From assembly GCF_023618015.1 (NCBI RefSeq), contig NZ_JAJKBJ010000014.1, positions 1 through 64,000 of the forward strand: a stretch of DNA of 64,000 nucleotides, written 5' to 3'. This stretch comes from Legionella maioricensis. Lineage in GTDB: Bacteria; Pseudomonadota; Gammaproteobacteria; Legionellales; Legionellaceae. This document shows positions 17,460-25,797 of this stretch, piece after piece. The notes below the pieces were generated by a model, which did not search any database, was not told where the DNA came from, and saw only the letters and a list, made by a program, of their open reading frames with translations. Positions within the stretch are counted from its first letter, which is position 1; each line of letters begins with the position of its first letter. Made by a program: the position numbers and the translations under genes.

Positions 17460-18281
17460 TTAGGGTTGAACAACTTCTTGCTGGATCCCACCGACTACCC
17501 ATTCTTTATTGGTTCCAAATTGACGGAAATGCCAAATTTCATCTAACTGAATGGCCGGGTCGTCATTTTCTTTAATCGTTCCAGTAAAACGAACACTGGC
17601 TATAGTGGAATCGAATTGTTTTGAAACATCGAGTAACTCTGCATTTAAATTAATTACTTCTGTTTTATTAGGTGCATCGCCCCGCTCATCCAGTTGCATT
17701 TTGATTTCTCCAAATACTTCGGGAGCAGTAAAAGCAGTTAAATCTTGCAGGTTTTTTTGATCATAAGCGGCTTGAAGGCGGATAAAACATACTTTCGCGT
17801 CGCGTAAAAAATTCTCGGGAACAAAGCCTGTTGGATATTCTGAAATATTATTATTGCCATAGCTCCCGCTGCTGTTAGCGAAAGGTTGAGTAAAATTGTT
17901 AAATGAATTTTGTCTGAATGCGCTGGCACCCGCTGATTGTATGCCAGGCTGCATTCTTCTACGAAAGAAACTGACAATGAAAAATACTGCTGCTCCAAGG
18001 ATTAGCCAGGTTATTATTCCAGTGCCTAAGCCATGTCCCATGAACAGACTTGCCAGTAAGCCACCTACTAAGAGTCCGCCTAGCATTCCGCCCCATTTAT
18101 TTCCAGTCGATCTTTGTCCTAACGATGCAGTATTTTGCGCTTTATTCGATGAAAAAAGACTGCTTTGTGAACGTTGGACACCAAAGCTTCTGCCTCCGCC
18201 AAAGCGTTTGGCTGATGCTTCATTGACTACCAAACCGAATGACAGCAATGCTATTAGTAAACATGAAAAAAGATTACGCAT
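17460..18281 (-). CDS. Tim44-like domain membrane protein
   Basis: 273 residues from the ATG at 18281, with GAAGGGG 10 bases upstream. An upstream start would add 37 residues before the signal sequence. Residues 3-24 are a signal peptide or first membrane segment (NLFSCLLIALLSFGLVV), followed by a Gly/Ser/Arg-rich stretch and a hydrophobic hairpin (GGMLGGLLVGGLLASLFMGH, then TWLILGAAVFFIVSFF). Residues 150-270 form a Tim44-like domain (FLRDAKVCFIRLQAAYDQKNLQDL...EIWHFRQFG). Bacterial members sit in the inner membrane with an exposed C-terminal domain. Their role is unsettled. Confidence 0.88.
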   Translation of the reverse strand: MRNLFSCLLIALLSFGLVVNEASAKRFGGGRSFGVQRSQSSLFSSNKAQNTASLGQRSTGNKWGGMLGGLLVGGLLASLFMGHGLGTGIITWLILGAAVFFIVSFFRRRMQPGIQSAGASAFRQNSFNNFTQPFANSSGSYGNNNISEYPTGFVPENFLRDAKVCFIRLQAAYDQKNLQDLTAFTAPEVFGEIKMQLDERGDAPNKTEVINLNAELLDVSKQFDSTIASVRFTGTIKENDDPAIQLDEIWHFRQFGTNKEWVVGGIQQEVVQP

Positions 18282-18363
18282 TTGACTAGCCCCTTCTTTA
18301 TTAAGTCTCCATAGTATAACCGAACCAAAACGAAGTTGCTTGCGATCTATTATGAATAAGAAT

Positions 18364-18732
18364 CTATTTATTGTGAAAAGAATCGTCAGCATGGATATAT
18401 ACCCAAGCTTTTAGGCCCGAAGCAAGCTGAACGCTAACCCGTTTGTAATCGGCTACTTCATATTTATCCGCTTCTTTTATCTCCTTTTGACTGACATTAA
18501 ATACCATACCTTTTACTGTATCAGAGGGGTTGCCAGTATAAGTAATAATAGGGTGGGTACTCTCTCCACTGGTGGCGATAACTTTGGGGTCCTTAATTTC
18601 AACCGTAGATAATTCAAATCCAGGCAGGATGTCCTTATTTCCTTCCAATTTACGGCCAAAACTGGCAAGTTGTACGGCCTCATATTGTAAGGTCCCATAA
18701 GAAAATAACTTTTCAGTAGTATTCGTATTCAT
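18364..18732 (-). CDS. Gamma-glutamylcyclotransferase-like (AIG2/GGCT) protein
   Basis: 122 residues, single domain. It begins with the family motif LFSYGTLQ, which forms the anion-binding loop. The expected glutamate lies in the later part (KEADKYEVADYKRV), and WVYIHAD is the last strand. Family members act on gamma-glutamyl compounds or cleave gamma-glutamylamines. The exact substrate is not evident. It lies 82 bases upstream of the Tim44-like gene on the same strand and may share its transcript. Confidence 0.87.
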   Translation of the reverse strand: MNTNTTEKLFSYGTLQYEAVQLASFGRKLEGNKDILPGFELSTVEIKDPKVIATSGESTHPIITYTGNPSDTVKGMVFNVSQKEIKEADKYEVADYKRVSVQLASGLKAWVYIHADDSFHNK

Positions 18733-18811
18733 GACTAATTACTCATAAAAATAGAAAAGAATATAGTATTTTAACGGTTTTGTTAGGTGGTGTTAATCAA
18801 TTCATTTAATG

Positions 18812-18934
18812 GCGTCAACTTAAAGGAACCACGTCACCAGGGTATGCCCCGGATTACGGATTTAATCAGATTTCGATCCCGGGTTTCGGCTGCGCCTTCA
18901 CCCAGGCTACACTCTACATTCCTTAAGTTGACGC
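18812..18934. mobile_element. MITE-like element with 12-bp terminal inverted repeats
   Basis: GCGTCAACTTAA (18812-18823) and TTAAGTTGACGC (18923-18934) are perfect inverted termini around a GTAGCCCGG-type palindrome core (18838-18911). The element is 123 bases, has no coding capacity, and matches the right half of the repeat at 17357-17447 closely. Confidence 0.7.
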
Positions 18935-19004
18935 TATTACGTGGATAAGGCTAATTGAACATCTAAACGTTAAATTTTATTACGTGAAATTACTCCAGAT
19001 TTGT

Positions 19005-19010
19005 TATACT
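19005..19010 (+). promoter_or_regulatory. Extended -10 element before the MFS gene
   Basis: TATACT preceded by TGT, 31 bases upstream of the ATG. No clear -35 box is visible, consistent with an extended -10 promoter. Confidence 0.45.
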
Positions 19011-19041
19011 TGCCCTACCTCATCCGTGATGAAAATAAATA

Positions 19042-20307
19042 ATGCAGCCAGGTCGTAATATTGTTGCCTGTATCATCGGGAATATTCTGGAATGGTATGA
19101 ATTCAGTTTATTTGCCTATCTGTCCCCCATTATTGCTCATTTGTTTTTCCCTAGTCAAAATGAAGTAATCAGTTTGTTATCGGCGCTTCTAGTATTCGCT
19201 GCCGGATTTGTTATTCGTCCCTTAGGGTCAATTTTTCTAGGGCATCTTGGCGATCGTTTTGGACGTGCAAAGACATTAAAAATAACTATTTTTCTCATGT
19301 CTATTTCTTCGGTACTAACGGGATTTTTGCCTACCTATCAACAGATTGGAATAGCAGCACCGATATTACTTATGGTGTGTCGTTTACTGCAGGGGTTTTG
19401 CATTGGCGGTGAATTTGCAGGATCGATGATTTATTTATCTGAGTCAGCGCCGGGTAAACACCGCGCGCTGATCAGCAGCATGGCTAATAATGGATCCAAC
19501 ATCGGGGTATTAATTGCCGTAGTTGCCTGTACGATCATGAGTGGTTTGCTGAATAATCATGATTTATCCCTCTTTGGTTGGCGTATCCTGTTTATTTCAG
19601 GAGGAATATTAGGAATTATTGGGTTATGGCTAAGGCGGGATCTTGCCGAATCAGAAACCTTCCTCCAATTACAAAAAAATATCAAAGAAGCGTACTTTCC
19701 CCTAAAGTATGTATTTCGTCACCAACGTCAGCGCATGGTGCATGTCATCTTATTATTATTTATTAGTGCCTGTGGCAGCTATACTTTAATGGGTTATATT
19801 TCTACTTATCTCCATGAGTTTTTGGGTTTGTCTCTTAATCAGGCCTATCAGATGCAGACTTTGTTCATTATTTTATCCTTGTTATTTCTGCCTTTTTTTG
19901 CTTATATTTCAGATAGAATAGGCAGGAAACCTGTTTTACTTTTCTCAACGGTTGGTTATTTAATTTTTACACTACCCGTTTTTTGGTTTCTTCAATCAGT
20001 TCAGGTTTGGTGGGTATTATTGCCTTTGGTTATTTTTTACAGCGCAGAACAGGCAGTAACTCCTGCGGTTATTGTTGAAATGTTTCCGGGAAAAGGACGT
20101 TATACTGGCATCTCAATGGGATATAACATTAGTATGGCGTTGGTGGGAGGATTTTCCCCGGCAGTGAACACTTATTTAATTCATTATTTTAATAACAATA
20201 TGATGGTTGCTTATTACGTTTTCTTTTGCGCTTTTGTTTCGTTGGTTGTTATCTTAAAAAACTTACCTGAAGAGTATGGGGCAAAGAATAGTTTAACAAT
20301 GGCGTAA
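19042..20307 (+). CDS. MFS transporter of the metabolite:H+ symporter (ProP-like) family
   Basis: 421 residues with twelve predicted membrane segments. The family signature of metabolite:proton symporters opens the protein (GNILEWYEFSLFAYLSP), followed by the loop 2-3 motif GHLGDRFGRAKTL. The second half repeats it as SDRIGRKPVLLFS. LLQGFCIGGEFAGS is the conserved helix 4-5 segment. The gene encodes an inner-membrane proton-driven importer, for compounds such as proline, betaine or dicarboxylates; the substrate cannot be read. It stands alone between repeats. Intracellular bacteria of this group rely on host amino acids, so nutrient uptake is a reasonable guess. Confidence 0.92.
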   Translation: MQPGRNIVACIIGNILEWYEFSLFAYLSPIIAHLFFPSQNEVISLLSALLVFAAGFVIRPLGSIFLGHLGDRFGRAKTLKITIFLMSISSVLTGFLPTYQQIGIAAPILLMVCRLLQGFCIGGEFAGSMIYLSESAPGKHRALISSMANNGSNIGVLIAVVACTIMSGLLNNHDLSLFGWRILFISGGILGIIGLWLRRDLAESETFLQLQKNIKEAYFPLKYVFRHQRQRMVHVILLLFISACGSYTLMGYISTYLHEFLGLSLNQAYQMQTLFIILSLLFLPFFAYISDRIGRKPVLLFSTVGYLIFTLPVFWFLQSVQVWWVLLPLVIFYSAEQAVTPAVIVEMFPGKGRYTGISMGYNISMALVGGFSPAVNTYLIHYFNNNMMVAYYVFFCAFVSLVVILKNLPEEYGAKNSLTMA

Positions 20308-20345
20308 ATGACTTAGTTCTATGACGGAGTAGAGCAGATTATTGC

Positions 20346-20712
20346 CTTAAGAAACGTCATCCAGAGCGAAGCGAAGGATCTCTCAAGTTTGGCACATGCC
20401 TATTTCAGGAGATCCTTCGTTGCAAACTCCTCAAGATGACGGAAAGCGGCTTAAGTCAGTGGCAGTGCTTCTCAGGTCCACTGCCACGTCATCCAGAGCG
20501 AAGCGAAGGATCTCCCAAGTTTGGCACATGCCTATTTCAGGAGATCCCTCGTTGCAAACTCCTCGGGATGACGGAAAGTGGCTTAAGTCAGTGGCCGTGC
20601 TCCTCAGGTCCACTGCCACGTCATCCAGAGCGAAGCGAAGGATCTCTCAAGTTCGGCACATGCCTATTTCAGGAGATCCCTCGTTGCAAACTCCTCGAGA
20701 TGAGGGAAAGCG
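20346..20712. repeat. Three tandem copies of a 132-bp palindromic element
   Basis: CGTCATCCAGAGCGAAGCGA recurs at 20355, 20487 and 20619, an exact 132-base period. Each copy contains the facing half AGGAGATCC(T/C)TCG...GATGACG, and the first two end in GCTTAAGTCAGTGGC. The units match the complete element at 63816-63949 in inverse orientation. The third copy is truncated at its right end. Frames across the array (20396-20755) are repeat artefacts. Confidence 0.92.
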
Positions 20713-20761
20713 CAGTGAAGCAGAGGCTTCGGAGAGCCTCTTGGCGTTGAGATGATAAAAA

Positions 20762-23416
20762 CTAAAGACTTAAATTAAATTTCAAGTCATCATCTTCAGC
20801 TTTACTCGCAGACACAACTGATTGGAATAAATTATTATGGGGGCTAAATTTTGAAGCCGTGGGATGATAGCGGAGAGGAAAAGCAAAAAAGCGAGTGATT
20901 TCGGCAAACAGTCTTTCGTTAAGTTGTTCATCGGGTTTTAGAGAGAGTAATGGTTTTAATCCCTGGTTTAATTTCACAAGAGCCCGCTCAGAAGAGTTTT
21001 CTATCATTGCCTCAAGCTGTAACACTTTGGACTTATCGCCGTTCATTAAAAGTGAGAATGCCATCACAATATTCCCATATAAATTACAGTCTTCAACAAA
21101 GTGATCTAACTCGGTTATAACACGACAATAGTTGAGTATGCCCTCCAATTCAGCGATAAACTCTTCCTCTGGCGGATTCTGACTAATAAGTTTCTTCAGT
21201 AGCTCTTCATTTGTCTGCATTACTTTGGGGTAATCCTTATGAGGATAAGGATGTTCTGTATCATACAAATGATAATATACCTCTAGTAGGGTCATGAGCA
21301 GGCTGAGTTTTTTAGATAAGTCCATAACGGCCTGAACATTGTTCCAATCAAGATTTTTAATTGATTCCTCAATTGCCTGAGGACTGAACGCGGATTGATT
21401 TAACACTGGAAAAGCCTTAAATAGAGGATGGGGTTTTTCCTTAAAAGAACTAAAATTAATTAAGAGACTCGCCAGAATATGGTACCTATCAAAATATTCA
21501 TCGACATCGCTTGGGAACTTTCCGTTAATTGCGTTATCGCATATTCTTTGAGCCCAAGTATTAAATTCCTGGGAAAAATTTTCTTTTAAAGAGAATACCT
21601 TGTTTAATTGCAGGTATAATTTACTTATATGTCCCATACACGCATACTGTTGATTAAATGAGCGGGCAAATGAAGGCAATTGCTTCACCCACTGGTCAAA
21701 TGGCATGTCTGCTTGACGCTTAAGAGCCTCATTCATGTTCCAGAGCAAGGATGCTTTATTGTCTTGAATTGAAGTATTTAAAATATCACTGACATTTCGT
21801 TTAAATTCCCTCATTTCCTCACAAAATGAAACGTCTTCTGTCGTCAATTGGATGGGTAATTGATTCAGATACATGTCAAAAAATTTATGCCATGCAAGGG
21901 GTAAAGGGTAGAACTCTCTTAAGGGCGTAGTGACTTGCTCGTTGCGAAGCAATAAACGAACACAGGCATTAGTATCGTACTCTCTGAATAAATCAAAACG
22001 GATCAAATTGTAAATGTATCTGCTTTTTATTGCGGGACTTTGTTTGGCAGATAGAGTATTAAATCGCTCCATTTCTTCCTTACTTGTCCTAAAGCGTAAC
22101 TCTCGAAAATGTTTGATCCATTGCCTGAGAGTAGTGCGTTTACTTTGTCCTTCTAGCTCTTTTTGCGCAATGATGGAATCCAGCGGTTGTTCTACCCAAT
22201 TTTTCAGTTCTTCAGCAGTTACTCCTTGTTTCTTTTCGGGTTGTACTGGTATTGAAGCCGAACTTGTACTATTTGCCGATAGCTCACTGTTGTTTTTTTG
22301 AACGTGAATTAATACTTCTTTAAATTCATTTAAGGCCTCCTCACGTGATATTCTTTGTTCTCTATCATCACAGAGCATCCTTTCAATTAAATGGGTCAGT
22401 TGCTGCTTGGTCGATGGATCAAAATCCATGCGGTCAAATATACCGGCAAGATTAGGTTTTTTTAAATCGGCTAACATCTCTTTATTATTTAATGAATCTC
22501 GCGATGGGGCACCAGCGAGCTCGGCTATTGTCACATATAAAGCATATAAATCAGTTTGAGTATTATAGGTGATGGGAGTATGGCTGAGAGCGGCAAGAAG
22601 CATTTTACTGTCCCAGACCAACATGTTTCCGTGGCAATATGAGGTACGATAACTATCGTCTTTCATGGTGGTTTTAGCAAAACCCATATCAACGGCGGTG
22701 ACCGTCCATTTGTTTTCTTTCCACTCGGCCATAATATTTTGTGATTTCAGGTCACAGTGAACAATGATTTTTCCTTCATGTTTTCCTGAGCGTACGGTTT
22801 GATGAATTTGCTGGGGAATGTCTTCTAATAAGGCACAAGCAAGAGACAAAAACTGTTCTCCACTTAGTTTGTTAACATAGATGTGCAGCGGAAAACCAGG
22901 CGCGCGATTCATGTGTAAGTAAGAGGCGCGTTCTTCTTTTATTAATCCATAACGCATGCCTAAGGTGGGCAAGTGACTTCCTAGATAATGTTCTCTGTTC
23001 GCTGCTCGAACAAACCAGTTGGGTTTGTTGGGTTTATCAGGAAGGCCATTTTGATTTGCATAGATCTCTTTGACGACATAGCCCCCCTTGGGATCAAAGA
23101 CAGGCTCTCCATGGTTTGAAATAATGGATTTAACAACGGATAAAATACAACCGAATTGCCCTCCATCCTCAGCTGTAGGCTCCACGATGTCCAGGCGATA
23201 TTCTGGTGACTTTAAATCCGGATCAGAATTATCGATGAATTGAAATACAGGTAGCGTTAATGCAAAGGATGATTCTCCCCCCATGCCATCATCTAAGGTA
23301 TAGACTTCATAAGCGTGTAATCGGCCGGGGTTTGTACCGTGTTCTGATTTCATCAGGGCGACAACGGTTGGGATATTTTTTGATAATGTTGGGTTTAATA
23401 GCTGAACTTTAGGCAT
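20762..23416 (-). CDS. Eukaryotic-like protein kinase, candidate effector
   Basis: 884 residues from ATG 23416 (GTGAG just upstream; a GTG three codons earlier is possible). Residues 80-370 form a protein kinase domain: glycine loop GGQFGC (85-90), K116 in VVKEI, catalytic loop HCDLKSQN (220-227) with D222, K224 and N227, metal motif DMG (243-245) in place of DFG, and TDLYAL for the subdomain IX aspartate (D289). The residues needed for catalysis are all present. The remaining 500 residues are helical and have no recognised domain. There is no signal peptide. Legionella translocate several kinases of this kind through the Dot/Icm system, so effector status is plausible but inferred. Confidence 0.85.
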   Translation of the reverse strand: MPKVQLLNPTLSKNIPTVVALMKSEHGTNPGRLHAYEVYTLDDGMGGESSFALTLPVFQFIDNSDPDLKSPEYRLDIVEPTAEDGGQFGCILSVVKSIISNHGEPVFDPKGGYVVKEIYANQNGLPDKPNKPNWFVRAANREHYLGSHLPTLGMRYGLIKEERASYLHMNRAPGFPLHIYVNKLSGEQFLSLACALLEDIPQQIHQTVRSGKHEGKIIVHCDLKSQNIMAEWKENKWTVTAVDMGFAKTTMKDDSYRTSYCHGNMLVWDSKMLLAALSHTPITYNTQTDLYALYVTIAELAGAPSRDSLNNKEMLADLKKPNLAGIFDRMDFDPSTKQQLTHLIERMLCDDREQRISREEALNEFKEVLIHVQKNNSELSANSTSSASIPVQPEKKQGVTAEELKNWVEQPLDSIIAQKELEGQSKRTTLRQWIKHFRELRFRTSKEEMERFNTLSAKQSPAIKSRYIYNLIRFDLFREYDTNACVRLLLRNEQVTTPLREFYPLPLAWHKFFDMYLNQLPIQLTTEDVSFCEEMREFKRNVSDILNTSIQDNKASLLWNMNEALKRQADMPFDQWVKQLPSFARSFNQQYACMGHISKLYLQLNKVFSLKENFSQEFNTWAQRICDNAINGKFPSDVDEYFDRYHILASLLINFSSFKEKPHPLFKAFPVLNQSAFSPQAIEESIKNLDWNNVQAVMDLSKKLSLLMTLLEVYYHLYDTEHPYPHKDYPKVMQTNEELLKKLISQNPPEEEFIAELEGILNYCRVITELDHFVEDCNLYGNIVMAFSLLMNGDKSKVLQLEAMIENSSERALVKLNQGLKPLLSLKPDEQLNERLFAEITRFFAFPLRYHPTASKFSPHNNLFQSVVSASKAEDDDLKFNLSL

Positions 23417-23578
23417 AATTCTCACTTATAGCTGTATATAAAAAACAAATAGTGGGCAACATCATACCATGTCTGTTCATTCTAATCGATTTTTTCAAAC
23501 TGTAATTTGGATAAGGTGAAAAAATTTTACACTTTTTGTCGGTTAAAAAAGATACGGAAATGTTACTTTTTTTATTTA

Positions 23579-23606
23579 TTGCATTTACATTGGCTCTTGA
23601 TATGAT
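23579..23606 (+). promoter_or_regulatory. Sigma70-type promoter of the C1 protease gene
   Basis: TTGCAT (23579-23584), a 16-base spacer, then TATGAT (23601-23606), 33 bases before the ATG. The 220-base gap separates it from the divergent kinase gene. Confidence 0.6.
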
Positions 23607-23639
23607 GCTTAAGGGTGTTTAATTAAAGGGACGTAATGT

Positions 23640-24701
23640 ATGAGTAAACTAATAAAAATAGCAGTCTTTTCTTTATCTTCTTCACTTGTTTGTGCCAGTC
23701 AAGTTACTTTAAAAGGTGAGGTTGACGTTCATATCACTCCTAATAAGCAAACAGGGGGGGTGCAGCAATTGAAATTCCGCTTACCAAAATACGAGTTATC
23801 TGCCAGTGCCAAATCTTATTTGCATGACCAGTTAGCGCAATACCCCAAAAACTCAATCAATTCGGCTGCTTTTTCTTCAGAATTACCGTCAAAAGTTAAA
23901 GTAGGCATGCAACTGACTCCCGTGTTGGATCAGGGATATCACGGAAGTTGTGTTACCTTTGCCGTAACTGCTGCGTTAGATGCTGCCTTAGGCGCTGGCG
24001 ATTATATTAGCCAATTATGTAATCTCGAATTAGGCAGTTATTTAGCAATTCATGACAAAATAAATGCAAGTGGCTGGAATGGTTCTTCCGCGCCCTGGGT
24101 TCTGCAACAAATCTCTGATTACGGCATTATCAGTCAGAATTATCAAAAACTGAATGGTTGTGCTGGTGTGAGGCAATATCCGTTACATAATGAGACTGAT
24201 GAAGGAACGCCTATGGCGGAAAGTGAATTCCTCGCCCACAGTATTCCACTGTCTAATTTAATCAGCTGGGAAGCATTATTATCTGATGAGGAATCTTTAT
24301 CGTCTCAAGTCAATATGAATCAGGTTATTTACCAAATTAAAGAAGAATTGGCCAAAGGTAATCGTCTGAATGTAGGAATGTTGCTGGATATCAATTACGG
24401 TGATGCTGGAGCAGTAGGCACTAATCGGGCATTTAATGACACCTGGATGTTAACCCCCGAAATCGTAACCGATGCAATGAACGGTGACATTTATGCGGGA
24501 CATGAATTAGTCATCACCGGATACGATGATAATCTGGAAGTGACCGATAATAATGGTCATATTAATCGAGGCGTATTTACCTTGCGTAACTCTTGGTCGA
24601 GACTGGCCGGAGATTCTGGGGATTATTATGTTTCTTATGACTATCTGAGATTTTTAGCCTTGGAAGTCATGGCCATTCGGATGAAAGCTAAAGCAGCTTA
24701 G
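23640..24701 (+). CDS. Secreted papain-like (C1 family) cysteine protease
   Basis: 353 residues. Residues 1-20 are a signal peptide (KIAVFSLSSSLVCAS). After a roughly 70-residue pro-region comes a papain-type catalytic domain. The oxyanion-hole glutamine is Q98 and the nucleophile is C104 in VLDQGYHGSCVTFAV, the histidine is H288 in AGHELVITGYDD, and the asparagine is N317 in LRNSWS. All four catalytic positions are intact. The export signal points to the periplasm or, through type II secretion, to outside the cell. Legionella use that route for several degradative enzymes. Confidence 0.92.
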   Translation: MSKLIKIAVFSLSSSLVCASQVTLKGEVDVHITPNKQTGGVQQLKFRLPKYELSASAKSYLHDQLAQYPKNSINSAAFSSELPSKVKVGMQLTPVLDQGYHGSCVTFAVTAALDAALGAGDYISQLCNLELGSYLAIHDKINASGWNGSSAPWVLQQISDYGIISQNYQKLNGCAGVRQYPLHNETDEGTPMAESEFLAHSIPLSNLISWEALLSDEESLSSQVNMNQVIYQIKEELAKGNRLNVGMLLDINYGDAGAVGTNRAFNDTWMLTPEIVTDAMNGDIYAGHELVITGYDDNLEVTDNNGHINRGVFTLRNSWSRLAGDSGDYYVSYDYLRFLALEVMAIRMKAKAA

Positions 24702-24721
24702 TAACTGTCATCACGAGGATA

Positions 24722-24922
24722 AACGTCATCCTGAGGATGAACGCCATGCGAGCAAAACGTTATCCCGAATGTTACAACGTCATCCCGAACGCAGTGAGGG
24801 ATCTCCTGGCATGAGCACTGTGCCTGGCATTTGGAGGTCCCTCACTGCGTTCGGGATGACGGAATACCGTTCGGGATGACGGTGTACCGCTCGGGGATGA
24901 CAGTATACTGTCGAGGTGACGT
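24722..24922. repeat. Palindrome pair followed by 20-bp tandem half-units
   Basis: A complete pair spans 24778-24861 (CGTCATCCCGAACGCAGTGA facing TCACTGCGTTCGGGATGACG). Two loose half-copies precede it. After it the outer end repeats with a 20-21 base period: TTCGGGATGACGGAATACCG, TTCGGGATGACGGTGTACCG, then two decaying units. The pattern mirrors the array at the window start. Confidence 0.88.
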
Positions 24923-24946
24923 TTTCTGTTACTGGCTTGATGATTC

Positions 24947-25627
24947 TCAGGGTAAATAATAATAAGGGTTAGGTAACTTAAATCCTTTTTTGGCGTACCC
25001 GCCACGAATATCGCTGCACTGATCACCTATTGATGCAATAATTGTATAGCCTTGCTTGCTTATCATTGCTCGTGCCTGTGATTTAAAAGGAATAATTGAT
25101 GAGGCCGAATATTTATTAGGGCGCAAATAGAGACCAGTCCAATTTTTGTATCCCGCCCTAGCTAAATTTTTTTCAGTTGCGGCGCGCTCTGATTCGGTTC
25201 TTCCGGTGACGAAAAACACCTTGACCCCATGATTTATCGCATCTTGATAAAGCGCTAACATGGGCTTTATTACAGGGGAGTCAGCACCCAGGATTTCTTT
25301 ATGAATCTCTTCACGTGTGCCGGTAAAATCGTGTTTCACCATTTTATCATAATTGGATAAGCTGGTTTCATCGATATCTAATACCAGTGCCAGTTTTTGC
25401 TGTTCTTTTTGTTGGGCATTGAATCGCGCTTCTTGAATAATGTATTGATGGGCCTGTTGAATTTTTTTCGTCAGTTCTTGTTGATACAGTCCTGAGTCGT
25501 GATAGCGAATCAGCTCTTTTTTAACTAAAGCAAGATTGGGGGGCTCGGAATATATTGGAGCTGAAAAAACAAGGGAAAGACCGAAGGTCATTAAAACGAA
25601 AGGCAATATACTTAATCGGCGTTTCAT
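24947..25627 (-). CDS. Secreted acid phosphatase, HAD superfamily subfamily IIIB
   Basis: 226 residues. Residues 1-27 form a signal peptide (FVLMTFGLSLVFSAP). The HAD motifs are complete: DxDET at 84-88 with nucleophile D84, VTGR for motif II at T141, K182 for motif III, and GDQCSD for motif IV at D202 and D206. This is the arrangement of periplasmic class B-like or plant-type acid phosphatases, which release phosphate from organic phosphomonoesters. There is no lipobox cysteine, so it is likely soluble in the periplasm or secreted. It is convergent with the C1 protease across a repeat cluster. Confidence 0.93.
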   Translation of the reverse strand: MKRRLSILPFVLMTFGLSLVFSAPIYSEPPNLALVKKELIRYHDSGLYQQELTKKIQQAHQYIIQEARFNAQQKEQQKLALVLDIDETSLSNYDKMVKHDFTGTREEIHKEILGADSPVIKPMLALYQDAINHGVKVFFVTGRTESERAATEKNLARAGYKNWTGLYLRPNKYSASSIIPFKSQARAMISKQGYTIIASIGDQCSDIRGGYAKKGFKLPNPYYYLP

Positions 25628-25797
25628 TAGCCATCCATCAAGAGAAAAGTGGTTGCATTATATAAGGATAAATCTGTTTGTCAATTGCTCATGTTGACTT
25701 TAACTATTGCAGAAATTATGAGCACCAAACCCTAAAATAGTCATCCCTCTCTTCCTCAGTTATAATAGGCGATTATTATTCCTATGTCGCCATCAAT

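Noticed and set aside
17896-18285. 129-residue + strand frame antisense to the Tim44-like gene
   Set aside because: The Tim44-like gene has signal peptide, ribosome binding site and family motifs; this frame has none.
20396-20755. Overlapping frames on both strands (RHPERSEGS and related peptides)
   Set aside because: They are translations of the three tandem 132-bp repeats and have the same period.
23608-23626. PmrA-like sequence (CTTAAG...TTTAAT) before the C1 protease gene
   Set aside because: The half-sites are one base too close, the first half-site is imperfect, and the motif lies downstream of the probable -10 box.
24772-25026. 84-residue - strand frame
   Set aside because: It crosses the palindrome pair and overlaps the acid phosphatase 3' end in another frame.
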